Source: Trachythela sp. YZ-2020 (Eukaryota; Cnidaria; Anthozoa; Malacalcyonacea; Clavulariidae). Taken from it: 64,000 nucleotides of DNA. A model generated the notes under the pieces. It made no database searches. It had not been told where the DNA came from and saw only the letters and a list, made by a program, of their open reading frames with translations. This document shows, in pieces, positions 9,535 through 20,025 of the stretch. The stretch covers positions 4,354,501 through 4,418,500 of the forward strand of contig JADLSH010000363.1 of NCBI GenBank assembly GCA_016169945.1, given 5' to 3'. How positions within the stretch are numbered: the first letter of the stretch is position 1; the number at the start of each line of letters is the position of its first letter. The translations under genes and the position numbers were made by a program.

Positions 9535-10215
9535 GAGGTCGGGAATCTTCGAGTTAAGCCCTTCGAGTTAAGCCCCTCGAGTTAAGCCCTTTTCGAGTTA
9601 AGCCCCGACCACGCCCTTTTCCAAAAAGGGCTTAACTCGAAGAACGAAACACGATTTGGATCATTCGAGTTAAGCCCCGGGGCTTAACTCGAAGTTTGAC
9701 AAAATTGTTGTTGCTCGAGTTAAGCCCCGACTTTTGAAGTATGTCAACGACTCAACAAGTGCAATAAGTAGAGGTCCGACCAAGGATTGAACCCAGGTCT
9801 CCCAGCTTGAAAGGCAAGCGTGGTGACCACGACACCACGAACCGCCAAAAGTATGAAAAACCTAAAATAGTGTTAACGATATAATAGTTGTGATTGTTTT
9901 TGATAGTCGTGTTACATTAGCGATTTATACGTTCTTTTCGGGAGAAATGTCTGTGTTTTGGCTATTTTGTATTGAAAATTTGACAATTTAAATATTTAAT
10001 ATTGCCTCGTTGACATACTTCAAAAGTCGGGGCTTAACTCGAGCAACAACAATTTTGTCAAACTTCGAGTTAAGCCCCGGGGCTTAACTCGAATAACCCA
10101 AATCGTGTTTCGTTCTTCGAGTTAAGCCCTTTTTGAAAAAGGGCGTGGTCGGGGCAAAAAAGGGCGTGGTCGGGGCTTAACTCGAAAAGGGCTTAACTCG
10201 AAGATTCCCGACCTC
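9535..10215. mobile_element. 681-bp foldback MITE built from TCGAGTTAAGCCCC motifs
   Basis: Long inverted arms (about 9535-9750 and 10007-10215) flank a ~256-bp centre. GATAAAGCG is duplicated on both sides (9526-9534 and 10216-10224), a 9-bp TSD like that of the 7324-7611 element. The arms contain many copies of TCGAGTTAAGCCC in both orientations. Each arm has a perfect 30-bp palindrome (9664-9693 and 10064-10093) made of two head-to-head motif copies. The outer ends carry the unequal tandem motif copies. The centre contains a tRNA-like segment. Confidence 0.9.
9783..9848 (-). repeat. tRNA-like segment inside the MITE
   Basis: On the minus strand there is an A-box-like TGGTGTCGTGGTCA, a short stem GCTTG/CAAGC and a B-box-like GGGTTCAATCC. 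The acceptor ends do not pair well, so this is tRNA-derived (SINE-like) rather than a working tRNA gene. It is the only non-palindromic landmark in the element. Confidence 0.5.
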
Positions 10216-10224
10216 GATAAAGCG

Positions 10225-10670
10225 AGATGCCGAGCAGTTACATTTATCAGCCAATCAGAGACATAGTTAAATCTGTCCCAAGGAAATTTGAATTTCCAAT
10301 GAGTGAAAATTCTCGTAAAATACAAATAAACTGCGGGTTTACACGAGTCACAAAAAGATAAATCGTATTCAGAGCATAAAAATCTATAGATTAACGCAAT
10401 TTGGAAGTAGTGCCCGAAAGGGAGCAACAAAAATTGTTTTGTGACTTTGTGAGCGACATTTTGGGCCTCAGAATACGGCCTAATATACAAATTAGAAATT
10501 TGGAAGTGGAAGCAGTAAGCAATGATTGATTCTGATTGATTGATATGGTTGATATGGTCATATTTGGTCACATGAATGGTCATATCTCTGGGTCATATGA
10601 GTATATGACAAATCACAAGACCTAGCTAGCTAAAACAACACACCTCAGTGATATTTTAAAAACGTTCAAG
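10225..10670. other. Upstream region of NLR copy 1
   Basis: No gene seen. A minus-strand open frame crosses into the MITE and looks spurious. Similarity to the upstream region of NLR copy 2 is limited to the last few bases before the ATG, so the two genes do not share a promoter region. Confidence 0.4.
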
Positions 10671-13600
10671 ATGATAGACTCAGTTAAAGATTATTTAGCG
10701 CCAAAGACATTCAGTATTCTGGCATACGTATGTTCGATTGTTCATTTTCTTTGTGGCCTGGTATTTACAGGTATTGTTATTGCTTTAAAAGAAGGAGAGG
10801 CTGGGAAATTTACTTGTAATGTCGCGCCTGAAAGTACGGCGACATACAAGATACAAGTCGACAAAGCATGTTACTCAAGATACCAAAGAAATTACAATTC
10901 TCCACTGCCATTTTATGGATTTGTCATACAGAGTATTTGGTTCCCAATTATTGTCGCTGTTGTCTATTCTCTCGGGGTACGAAGTCGTGTTGAGGAAGTC
11001 GATTCGAGTAATGAACCACAAACTGAAGGCGAAGCAGAGAATCAGGTACGAAACAGAGGAACTTTTTATGTTTTTTATTGCTATTTTTCTCACCTTGCTA
11101 TCCGTTTTCTATCTGGGATACTGTTTACTACCCTACAGTATGCAGTGTTCTTTCCAAGTGATTTTGACTTCGAGTTTAGCTGTACTTTGCCACCAACAGG
11201 GTTTATGTCCAAGATAGTAAAGAATGCAAGTGTCAGTCAATTGAATAGTACATTTATTACATGTGAGAATTCGACTGCATCTGAGAAAAGATTGTGGTCG
11301 GTCATCGTATGTGTATTAAACACAGGGTTTGCCTTGATAATGCTTGCGGAAGTGATTCGTCTTTGCCGACGATTTCCAAACTGCAAATGTAGAGTTGGTT
11401 GGAGTTGTGATAGAGAGTTCATTATTGTCTATTTGTTACGAAAGCGATATAGCCGTATTGATCTTCAGTTAACAAACTTGCAGGAATGTATAGACTCTTA
11501 CAAAAGACAAGTTTTGCTCCCTTCTCGTATGTCTGATGTACTTTATGGAACAAAAACTGACTTAGATAAGTTGTATATTAATCTTGTTATTCATACTGAA
11601 CGAGCTCCGCACAAGTTTTCAAAAAACATGGAACGTCATGAAATATTTGATGTTTATATGACAGTTCCCCAACACTCTATACGTCTAGAAGAGGTAAAGG
11701 ATTTATTTTATCCCAACAAAGATACAAACGGCAATTCTCCTCGCAAGATTCTGGTGGTTGGTCGTCCCGGCATAGGAAAAACTGTCTTGACCGTAAAAAT
11801 TATGTGTGATTGGGCTAAAGGAATTGATGAATACTATCCTGGCAAGATTGCCTTTTTTTTTAAATTTAGATGGTTCAATTTGAACCAATTGAAGAACATA
11901 ACTCTTAAGACGTTTCTTTGTTATGGAACAGGTGAATTGAGCAATGAAGAATTTGAAAAAATTTATGAAGATATCATGAAAGAGCCAGAGAAAGCAATTC
12001 TCATTTTTGATGGTTTGGATGAATTTAATGGCAACTTAGACTGCTTAGACGACTTACCACGTCCAAATGATCCCAATAGTTGCATGTCTGGAATTTCCTT
12101 GTTTAAGAAACTGATTTCTGATCGTTTATTGCCAGGAGCAACGGTTCTAGTAACCAGTAGACCAACTGCAAGTGAGTTTTACTCCAGTTTGAATTTTGAT
12201 CGAACTGTTGAGATTATTGGTTTTACCTCAGATAAAATTGAAGAGTATGTCAGCAGATTTTGTGACAATCATAACAGAAGTGATCTAAAAGTAGATGAAA
12301 TCAAACAAAAGATGTGGAACCACATAAAATCCTCATCAGACTTGCTAAATTTATGTTACATTCCAGTAAATTGCTTTATCGTTTCTGTTATCCTATTTGA
12401 ATGTCTCAGTGATCCTATAAATGAGACCGGTGCTCTTCCAACAACACTGACTGAACTTTACCAGGCAGCCATAGATCATTTTGATAAACATCGCTTTAGA
12501 ACATTAAACGGTGAGTCTTCTGAAGAAGCAATCAAGAAACTTGAATTATTGGCATACAATGGAATTGAACATGGGCAGCTGATTTTCAATAACGAATTAT
12601 TTGATGAAGAAATGAAAAGGTCTGGTTTGTTGAACAGTTTATCTAACCCTTTTTTCCCAATTCAAACACAATTCTGTTTCATTCATTTAACTATACAAGA
12701 ATTTCTTGCTGCAAAACACATGATTGAGACATTTGCTCCAGAAGAAATAAAGGAGTTTATTACCTTTCATATTGAAAGTGGTAAATGGCAGTTAGTGCTT
12801 CAGTTTATTGCTGGCATTTTGGGCAAGAAAATGAAGATGTTTAAAAGAAACTACTACAAGGATTGTGTTTTGGCATTTACAAAAAGGTTCATTGTTGAAA
12901 ATGGTCTACTTCAACTTGCAGATTATTGTTTATTGTTTGTAATTAAATGTTTGAGAGAAGTGGGCATGAAGACATTGTTAAAGAAGCTTGTGAAAAAACT
13001 GCTATGAATGATGTCGTGAGTCTACATTTTTCAAGATTGACATCAAGTGACTGCGCAGCAGTGACTTTTGTTTGCAAACACATGAAGAAATTAACGAAAT
13101 TAGATTTGGAGCTATTTAACTCGAATGAAGAATGCTATCTAGAACTTGTTAAATTGCTACAACAAAGATGCATAGAACAAGTGGTGTTAAGTGTGTCAAT
13201 GAGCAGACATTCCAGTCACCGCTTGACAGCAGAGCCTCTTTTTAGAGCATTAATGAACTCAAAGTGTACATTGAACCACAAACACAGTAAGCTTACCGAG
13301 TTAAAACTTGAAGATTTATTCATAACCAATGAAAGTTTATCGATCATGTGTGAGTTATTTAAAAACGGGCATGCAAGTTGTCTTGAAAGATTATACCTAT
13401 GTGATGGTAGAATGGGTTCACTTGGAATATCCATACTTTGTCAAGTCCTTGACAATACATTTTGTCCTGAACTTACATATCTTGGTCTAAGTGAAATTCA
13501 ATATAAGGGTGTAAGAGTGTTGTGTAATACTCTTATTGAACATAAGCTATTTAAGCTTACTGAGCTGGATCTTGGTGCGTGTTTGTTAACTGGTGAATGT

Positions 13601-14128
13601 ATAACTTTGCTGTGTGAGCTACTCAGAGATGAACATTGCAAACTGACTGATTTGTCACTCGCATGTAATAAAGATATGAGGAAAGGTGATGGTTTACGTA
13701 TGTTGTGTGAAAATGCTTTAACAAAGGAGCATTGTAAACTTGCAAAGTTGGACCTGTCTAAATGTTCACTAACAGATCAATGTATATCCGAGCTATGTAA
13801 GGCATTGCAAGATGAACATTGCAAACTGACTAATTTGTCACTAGCATCTAATATAGGTATAGGTGATGAAGGTTTACGTATGTTGTGTGAATATGCTTTA
13901 ACAAACGAGCATTGTAAACTTGCGAAGTTGGTCCTGTCTTGTTGTTCATTAACAGATCAATGTATACCAGAGTTATGTAAGGCATTGCAAGATGAACATT
14001 GTGTGCTTAATGAATTGTGGCTACAGGACAATGAGTTTACTGAGGAAGGCAAGAAGTCACTTCTTGAAATAGAAACACATACAGTTTGTAAAGCTAGAGG
14101 TTTGAAACTTATATTATTATATAAATAG
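10671..14128 (+). pseudogene. NLR copy 1: four-TM + NACHT + LRR protein, one frameshift
   Basis: Frame 1 runs 10671-13007 (778 codons) and the LRR part continues in another frame to 14128. Against NLR copy 2, one base is missing at about 12961-12966. Predicted domains: TM1 ~14-39, an extracellular loop with C49 and C67, TM2 ~81-103, a polar loop, TM3 ~133-162, a second loop with C171, C198 and N-glycosylation sequons, TM4 ~208-231, and a cysteine-rich juxtamembrane stretch. Next come a linker and a NACHT with P-loop GRPGIGKT (364-371), Walker B LIFDGLDE (~444-451) and a TVLVTSRP sensor (~491-498). NLRs sense infection or damage and oligomerise through NACHT. The 778-residue product would lack LRRs. 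The frameshift could be an assembly error; otherwise this is a pseudogene or a truncated NACHT channel-like protein. Intronless. Confidence 0.8.
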
Positions 14129-14511
14129 CATGCAGTTATTATATTATAGACATTGACTCTTGTATAAATAGACAAAATAAGACTAAATTTGAAATATATT
14201 GTAAAAACCCCAATTGATCATATATTTTATGATTATTATAGAAACACGACGTACGTGCATGACTAAGGTGGGAACTGTTGGTAGTTATCTTTCTTTCCTG
14301 GGTGGTTAGCCCATAATTTTTTAGGGTTTCGGTTGGGTTTTGAGGTTTTGGGTTTCTGTTAGGCTGGGCTATTGGGATTTTATTTATAGAAAAGATTTTC
14401 AAAGGGTTAGTTTAGGGTGTGATTTGGACATGAAAATTTCATAGAATTTGGTTTAATGAATTTCATGGAACCATCTTTTCGTTAAATTATGTTCATGAAT
14501 AATTCGTATAG
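14129..14511. other. 3' flank of NLR copy 1
   Basis: Up to about 14420 this matches the 3' flank of NLR copy 2 (53815-53960), including CATTGACTCTTGTATAAATA and TTTTCAAAGGGTTAGTTTAG, with copy-specific insertions. Beyond that the two flanks diverge. Confidence 0.6.
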
Positions 14512-14670
14512 GTAATAGCATGGTTTCGAGTGCAATTTGGAAAAAACATGCACGAGTGAGTTTTTCAAAGACTATCAAAATTGCACGAGTCCGGAAGGAC
14601 GAGTGCTATTTGAGGTCTTTGAAAAACTCACGAGTGCATGTTTTTTCAAATTACCAAATCATGCTATTAC
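14512..14670. repeat. Hairpin repeat (~57-bp arms)
   Basis: GTAATAGCATGGTTTCGAGT...TTTCAAAGAC at 14512-14572 pairs with 14615-14670 (GTCTTTGAAAAACTCACGAG...). Between them is a GC-richer loop with ACGAGTCCGGAAGGACGAGT. This is a probable MITE or MITE half. Confidence 0.65.
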
Positions 14671-14672
14671 TT

Positions 14673-14917
14673 ATTAATAATATACATGAAAAAATTTAAC
14701 ACAAAGAGAATCCTTCCAATCGGAATACTTTATGCAAATAACATGAAAAAAAAATGTAACAGGAAGAGGTTTTTTCTAGTCAAAAATTATTTTTGTGCAA
14801 ATTAAAAAAAATTTAAAAATTTGCACTATATTTCCTTTTTTCTGCACTGTATTTCCTCAAAACTGCACTGCTCTCAGCCAATCAGAATTGAGAAATATTT
14901 TCATGTATATTATTAAT
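14673..14917. mobile_element. Small MITE-like element
   Basis: ATTAATAATATACATGAAAA at 14673-14692 is perfectly inverted at 14898-14917. The interior carries CAGCCAATCAGAATTGAG and repeated TGCACT phrases. ATTAAT could be a target duplication or part of the inverted repeat. Confidence 0.55.
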
Positions 14918-15365
14918 GACGTTATTCTTCAAAAATTTTTGACGATTTGTTTATGAACTATTCAGAAAATATTGCTGAATTTTTTAGTGGATCATACACT
15001 GTAAGAAACTCATGTTCATAAATACCTGATGCAGTGATAATGCCTTTTTCTATATCAAATTTTCAATAAATAAAAAACAAGCTTTCTTCGAGGCCATATA
15101 CACTGTACAATTATTCTACTAGAAGAACTATATAGCAATATAGCATAACAGAAGTTAGGCGCATGAATTTAATGTTGAAACAATCCATATGTACTGTTAT
15201 TAATTTCCGCCAATTTATCTGATGAAACTATGAAAGTCCAGTTGCACACATTGTCGTTGGCCATGTAGACTGGCTATCGGCCAACTGCAAATAGTTGACA
15301 TTTTATGTGTGGGAATAAAATCGTGCCTTTGATGCAGCATATCATCGTTAGTACGTTTTTAATGA
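14918..15365. other. Non-coding stretch before the foldback element
   Basis: No gene or clear repeat seen. It ends at the left target duplication GGTTACAT (15366-15373). Confidence 0.45.
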
Positions 15366-15373
15366 GGTTACAT

Positions 15374-15691
15374 CACAGGGAGTCCAACTAAGAACTGTGA
15401 CGAGTAGGACTAAATATAGCGTAGTATATTCAAATTATTGTACTTACTTGTATAAATCATAGAGCTGATATTATGCAGTGAATAGCTTCAAACATTACTT
15501 CAATTCGAACAATGATTCAAAACGAAAATATTGCATCATTTTCATGGCGAATTATGGTTATAATTCCATGACACGCAATCACCAAATACACCAAATACAT
15601 TATCATAATTAGGTATATAATATATGCCATATAGGCATAATTAGGTATATAATATATGCCATATAGGCATTACTAATATAGATATACATCG
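15374..15691 (+). repeat. Left outer inverted arm of the foldback element
   Basis: This matches the reverse complement of 41507-41675 joined to 40542-40677, the right arm being split by a nested insertion. Substitutions are few. It ends at GATATACATCG, where the satellite begins. Confidence 0.9.
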
Positions 15692-18600
15692 CTATAGTTC
15701 TATAGTTCTATAGTTCTATAGTTCTATAGTTCTATAGTTCTATAGTTCTATAGTTCTATGGTTCTATGGTTCTATAGTTCTATGGTTCTATGGTTCTATG
15801 GTTCTATGGTTCTATGGTTCTATGGTTCTGTAGTTCTATGGTTCTATGGTTCTATGGTTCTATAGTTCTATGGTTCTATGGTTCTATGGTTCTATAGTTC
15901 TATGGTTCTATGGTTCTGTAGTTCTATGGTTCTATAGTTCTATAGTTCTATGGTTCTATGGTTCTATGGTTCTGTAGTTCTATGGTTCTATGGTTCTATG
16001 GTTCTATGGTTCTATGGTTCTATGGTTCTATGGTTCTATAGTTCTATGGTTCTATGGTTCTATGGTTCTATGGTTCTATGGTTCTATAGTTCTATGGTTC
16101 TATGGTTCTATGGTTCTATGGTTCTATGGTTCTATGGTTCTATAGTTCTATAGTTCTGTAGTTCTATGGTTCTATGGTTCTATGGTTCTATGGTTCTATG
16201 GTTCTATGGTTCTATAGTTCTATGGTTCTATGGTTCTATGGTTCTATAGTTCTATAGTTCTGTAGTTCTATGGTTCTATGGTTCTATAGTTCTATAGTTC
16301 TATGGTTCTATGGTTCTATGGTTCTATAGTTCTATAGTTCTATAGTTCTATGGTTCTGTAGTTCTATGGTTCTATGGTTCTATAGTTCTATGGTTCTATG
16401 GTTCTATGGTTCTATGGTTCTATGGTTCTATGGTTCTATAGTTCTATAGTTCTGTAGTTCTATGGTTCTATGGTTCTATGGTTCTATGGTTCTATGGTTC
16501 TATGGTTCTATGGTTCTATAGTTCTATGGTTCTATGGTTCTATGGTTCTATAGTTCTATAGTTCTGTAGTTCTATGGTTCTATGGTTCTATAGTTCTATG
16601 GTTCTATGGTTCTATAGTTCTATAGTTCTATAGTTCTATGGTTCTGTAGTTCTATGGTTCTATGGTTCTATAGTTCTATAGTTCTATGGTTCTATGGTTC
16701 TATAGTTCTATGGTTCTATGGTTCTATGGTTCTATGGTTCTATGGTTCTATGGTTCTATGGTTCTATGGTTCTATAGTTCTATGGTTCTATGGTTCTATG
16801 GTTCTATAGTTCTATGGTTCTGTGGTTCTATGGTTCTATGGTTCTATAGTTCTATGGTTCTATGGCTCTATGGTTCTATAGTTCTATGGTTCTATGGTTC
16901 TATGGTTCTATGGTTCTATGGTTCTATGGTTCTATAGTTCTATGGTTCTATGGTTCTATGGTTCTATGGTTCTATGGTTCTATGGTTCTATGGTTCTGTA
17001 GTTCTATGGTTCTATGGTTCTATGGTTCTATGGTTCTATGGTTCTATAGTTCTATGGTTCTATGGTTCTATAGTTCTATAGTTCTATGGTTCTATGGTTC
17101 TATGGTTCTATGGTTCTATGGTTCTATAGTTCTATGGTTCTATGGTTCTATAGTTCTATGGTTCTATGGTTCTATGGTTCTATGGTTCTGTAGTTCTATG
17201 GTTCTATGGTTCTATGGTTCTATAGTTCTATGGTTCTATGGTTCTATAGTTCTATGGTTCTATGGTTCTGTAGTTCTATGGTTCTATAGTTCTATGGTTC
17301 TATGGTTCTATGGTTCTATGGTTCTATGGTTCTATGGTTCTATGGTTCTGTGGTTCTATGGTTCTATGGTTCTATGGTTCTGTGGTTCTATGGTTCTATG
17401 GTTCTATGGTTCTATGGTTCTATGGTTCTATAGTTCTATGGTTCTATGGTTCTATGGTTCTATGGTTCTATGGTTCTATGGTTCTATGGTTCTATGGTTC
17501 TATAGTTCTATGGTTCTATGGTTCTATGGTTCTATGGTTCTATGGTTCTATGGTTCTGTAGTTCTATGGTTCTATGGTTCTATAGTTCTATGGTTCTATA
17601 GTTCTATGGTTCTATGGTTCTATAGTTCTATGGTTCTATGGTTCTATGGTTCTATGGTTCTATGGTTCTATGGTTCTATAGTTCTATGGTTCTATAGTTC
17701 TATGGTTCTATGGTTCTATGGTTCTGTAGTTCTATGGTTCTATGGTTCTATAGTTCTATAGTTCTATGGTTCTATGGTTCTATAGTTCTATGGTTCTATG
17801 GTTCTGTAGTTCTATGGTTCTATAGTTCTATGGTTCTGTGGTTCTATGGTTCTATGGTTCTGTGGTTCTATGGTTCTATGGTTCTATGGTTCTGTGGTTC
17901 TATGGTTCTATGGTTCTATGGTTCTATAGTTCTATGGTTCTATGGTTCTGTAGTTCTATGGTTCTATAGTTCTATAGTTCTATGGTTCTATGGTTCTATG
18001 GTTCTATAGTTCTATGGTTCTATGGTTCTATGGTTCTATGGTTCTATGGTTCTATAGTTCTATGGTTCTATGGTTCTATGGTTCTATGGTTCTATAGTTC
18101 TATGGTTCTATGGTTCTATGGTTCTATGGTTCTGTAGTTCTCTGGTTCTATGGTTCTATGGTTCTATAGTTCTATAGTTCTATGTTTCTATGGTTCTATG
18201 GTTCTATGGTTCTATAGTTCTATGGTTCTATGGTTCTATGGTTCTATGGTTCTATGGTTCTATGGTTCTATGGTTCTATGGTTCTATGGTTCTATGGTTC
18301 TATGGTTCTATGGTTCTATAGTTCTATGGTTCTATGGTTCTATAGTTCTATGGTTCTATGGTTCTATGGTTCTATGGTTCTATGGTTCTATGGTTCTATA
18401 GTTCTATGGTTCTATGGTTCTATAGTTCTATGGTTCTATGGTTCTATAGTTCTATGGTTCTATGGTTCTATGGTTCTATGGTTCTATGGTTCTATGGTTC
18501 TATGGTTCTATGGTTCTATAGTTCTATGGTTCTATGGTTCTATGGTTCTATGGTTCTGTAGTTCTATGGTTCTATGGTTCTATAGTTCTATAGTTCTATG

Positions 18601-19160
18601 GTTCTATGGTTCTATAGTTCTATGGTTCTATGGTTCTGTAGTTCTATGGTTCTATAGTTCTATGGTTCTATGGTTCTATAGTTCTATGGTTCTATGGTTC
18701 TATGGTTCTGTGGTTCTATGGTTCTATGGTTCTATGGTTCTATGGTTCTATGGTTCTATGGTTCTATGGTTCTATAGTTCTATGGTTCTATGGTTCTGTA
18801 GTTCTATGGTTCTATAGTTCTATAGTTCTATGGTTCTATGGTTCTATGGTTCTATAGTTCTATGGTTCTATGGTTCTATGGTTCTATGGTTCTATGGTTC
18901 TATGGTTCTATAGTTCTATGGTTCTATGGTTCTATGGTTCTATGGTTCTATAGTTCTATGGTTCTATGGTTCTATGGTTCTGTAGTTCTATGGTTCTATG
19001 GTTCTATGGTTCTATAGTTCTATAGTTCTATGTTTCTATGGTTCTATGGTTCTATAGTTCTATGGTTCTATAGTTCTATGGTTCTATGGTTCTATGGTTC
19101 TATGGTTCTATGGTTCTATGGTTCTATGGTTCTATGGTTCTATGGTTCTATGGTTCTATG
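15692..19160 (+). repeat. Left octanucleotide satellite array (TTCTATGG)n
   Basis: About 430 units of 8 bp. The main variation is G/A at one position (CTATGGTT versus CTATAGTT), plus a rarer CTGTAGTT variant. Unit phase is kept over the whole array with no net indel. The outermost ~8-9 units are uniform CTATAGTT. All three plus-strand frames are open for long stretches because an 8-bp unit, read in any frame, gives the octapeptide MVLWFYGS; these are not genes. Confidence 0.97.
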
Positions 19161-20025
19161 TTGGCTAAATGTATTGGAATACTTAAGAAATATATATTAT
19201 TCCCGAGGCTCGGCGAGGGTACTAATTCCGCTCGGATATTTACACCACGTATGTGATCGAGGACGTAGCGGCCTGGCGAAACCAAAAGTCGTACGCCGCG
19301 ATGCCATTAACGGTTTTTCTACGTTATACGCATACGCGAGTTTATATCGAGCTAAACTAGTAACTGGCCTCTTCATGATTGGCGACGGCAAAACTTTTGT
19401 TTTTAATTTGTACATCAGCATTTGGCTTCCTAATTCAGTGCTTTTTGGAAAGTGGAACATTTATGATTTCGGTTCATATTCTCACCGACTGAACAAAAAG
19501 TATCAGACTTATTATTGAAATGAATACCTTAATATTTGGTATTATTAATGAAAATCTGCCGGTGCTATCTATAGTAAACATGGTGTCCCATATTTTGGCT
19601 TTATACTCATTTGACTCGAGAGAGACGCCCATGAGGCCCATGCGGTTCTATTTTGGCGGTCTAAAATTATATGAAAACTTTGGAACGTCTTTGTTGCCAT
19701 ATTAATTGCAAAATAACTGAATAATAACTTTGAAGAACATTTATTGAATTGAATGGAATGGAATGGAATTGAATTGAATTGAGTTGAATTGAATTGAATT
19801 GAATTGAATTGAATTGAATTGAATTGAAGACTTAACTAAGGCTAATAAACAAGAGAAATAAAGAGTTTTATTCATTTTTAGATAATCATTTTTACATAGT
19901 TCTATTAATAAAATTTTCTTATTTTTTTTTTCGTTTATATGATGACTATAATACACTACTCGCCAAACTAGATTACGTTTTCGATCATCATAACATAACA
20001 AAAATACAACTTACTTTAAACGTTA
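19161..20025. other. Foldback core, left part
   Basis: No supported gene. ~19200-19245 is similar to 8225-8280 (unidentified dispersed repeat). A (GAATT)n/(GGAAT)n simple repeat is at 19741-19826. An open frame that continues out of the satellite to 19518 has no recognisable domain. Confidence 0.5.
19741..19826. repeat. GAATT pentanucleotide repeat
   Basis: About sixteen 5-bp units of GAATT, with three GGAAT variants near the start. Similar AAATTCAAATTC tails occur at the 3' end of the LINE just downstream, so it may be the tail of an older LINE on the other strand. Confidence 0.85.

Noticed and set aside
10122..10583. 153-residue minus-strand frame before NLR copy 1
   Set aside because: It ends inside the palindromic MITE, has no recognisable domain, and starts in low-complexity GATTGAT-like DNA.
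15692..19160. CRISPR-like array
   Set aside because: There are no spacers; it is a continuous 8-bp satellite in an animal genome.
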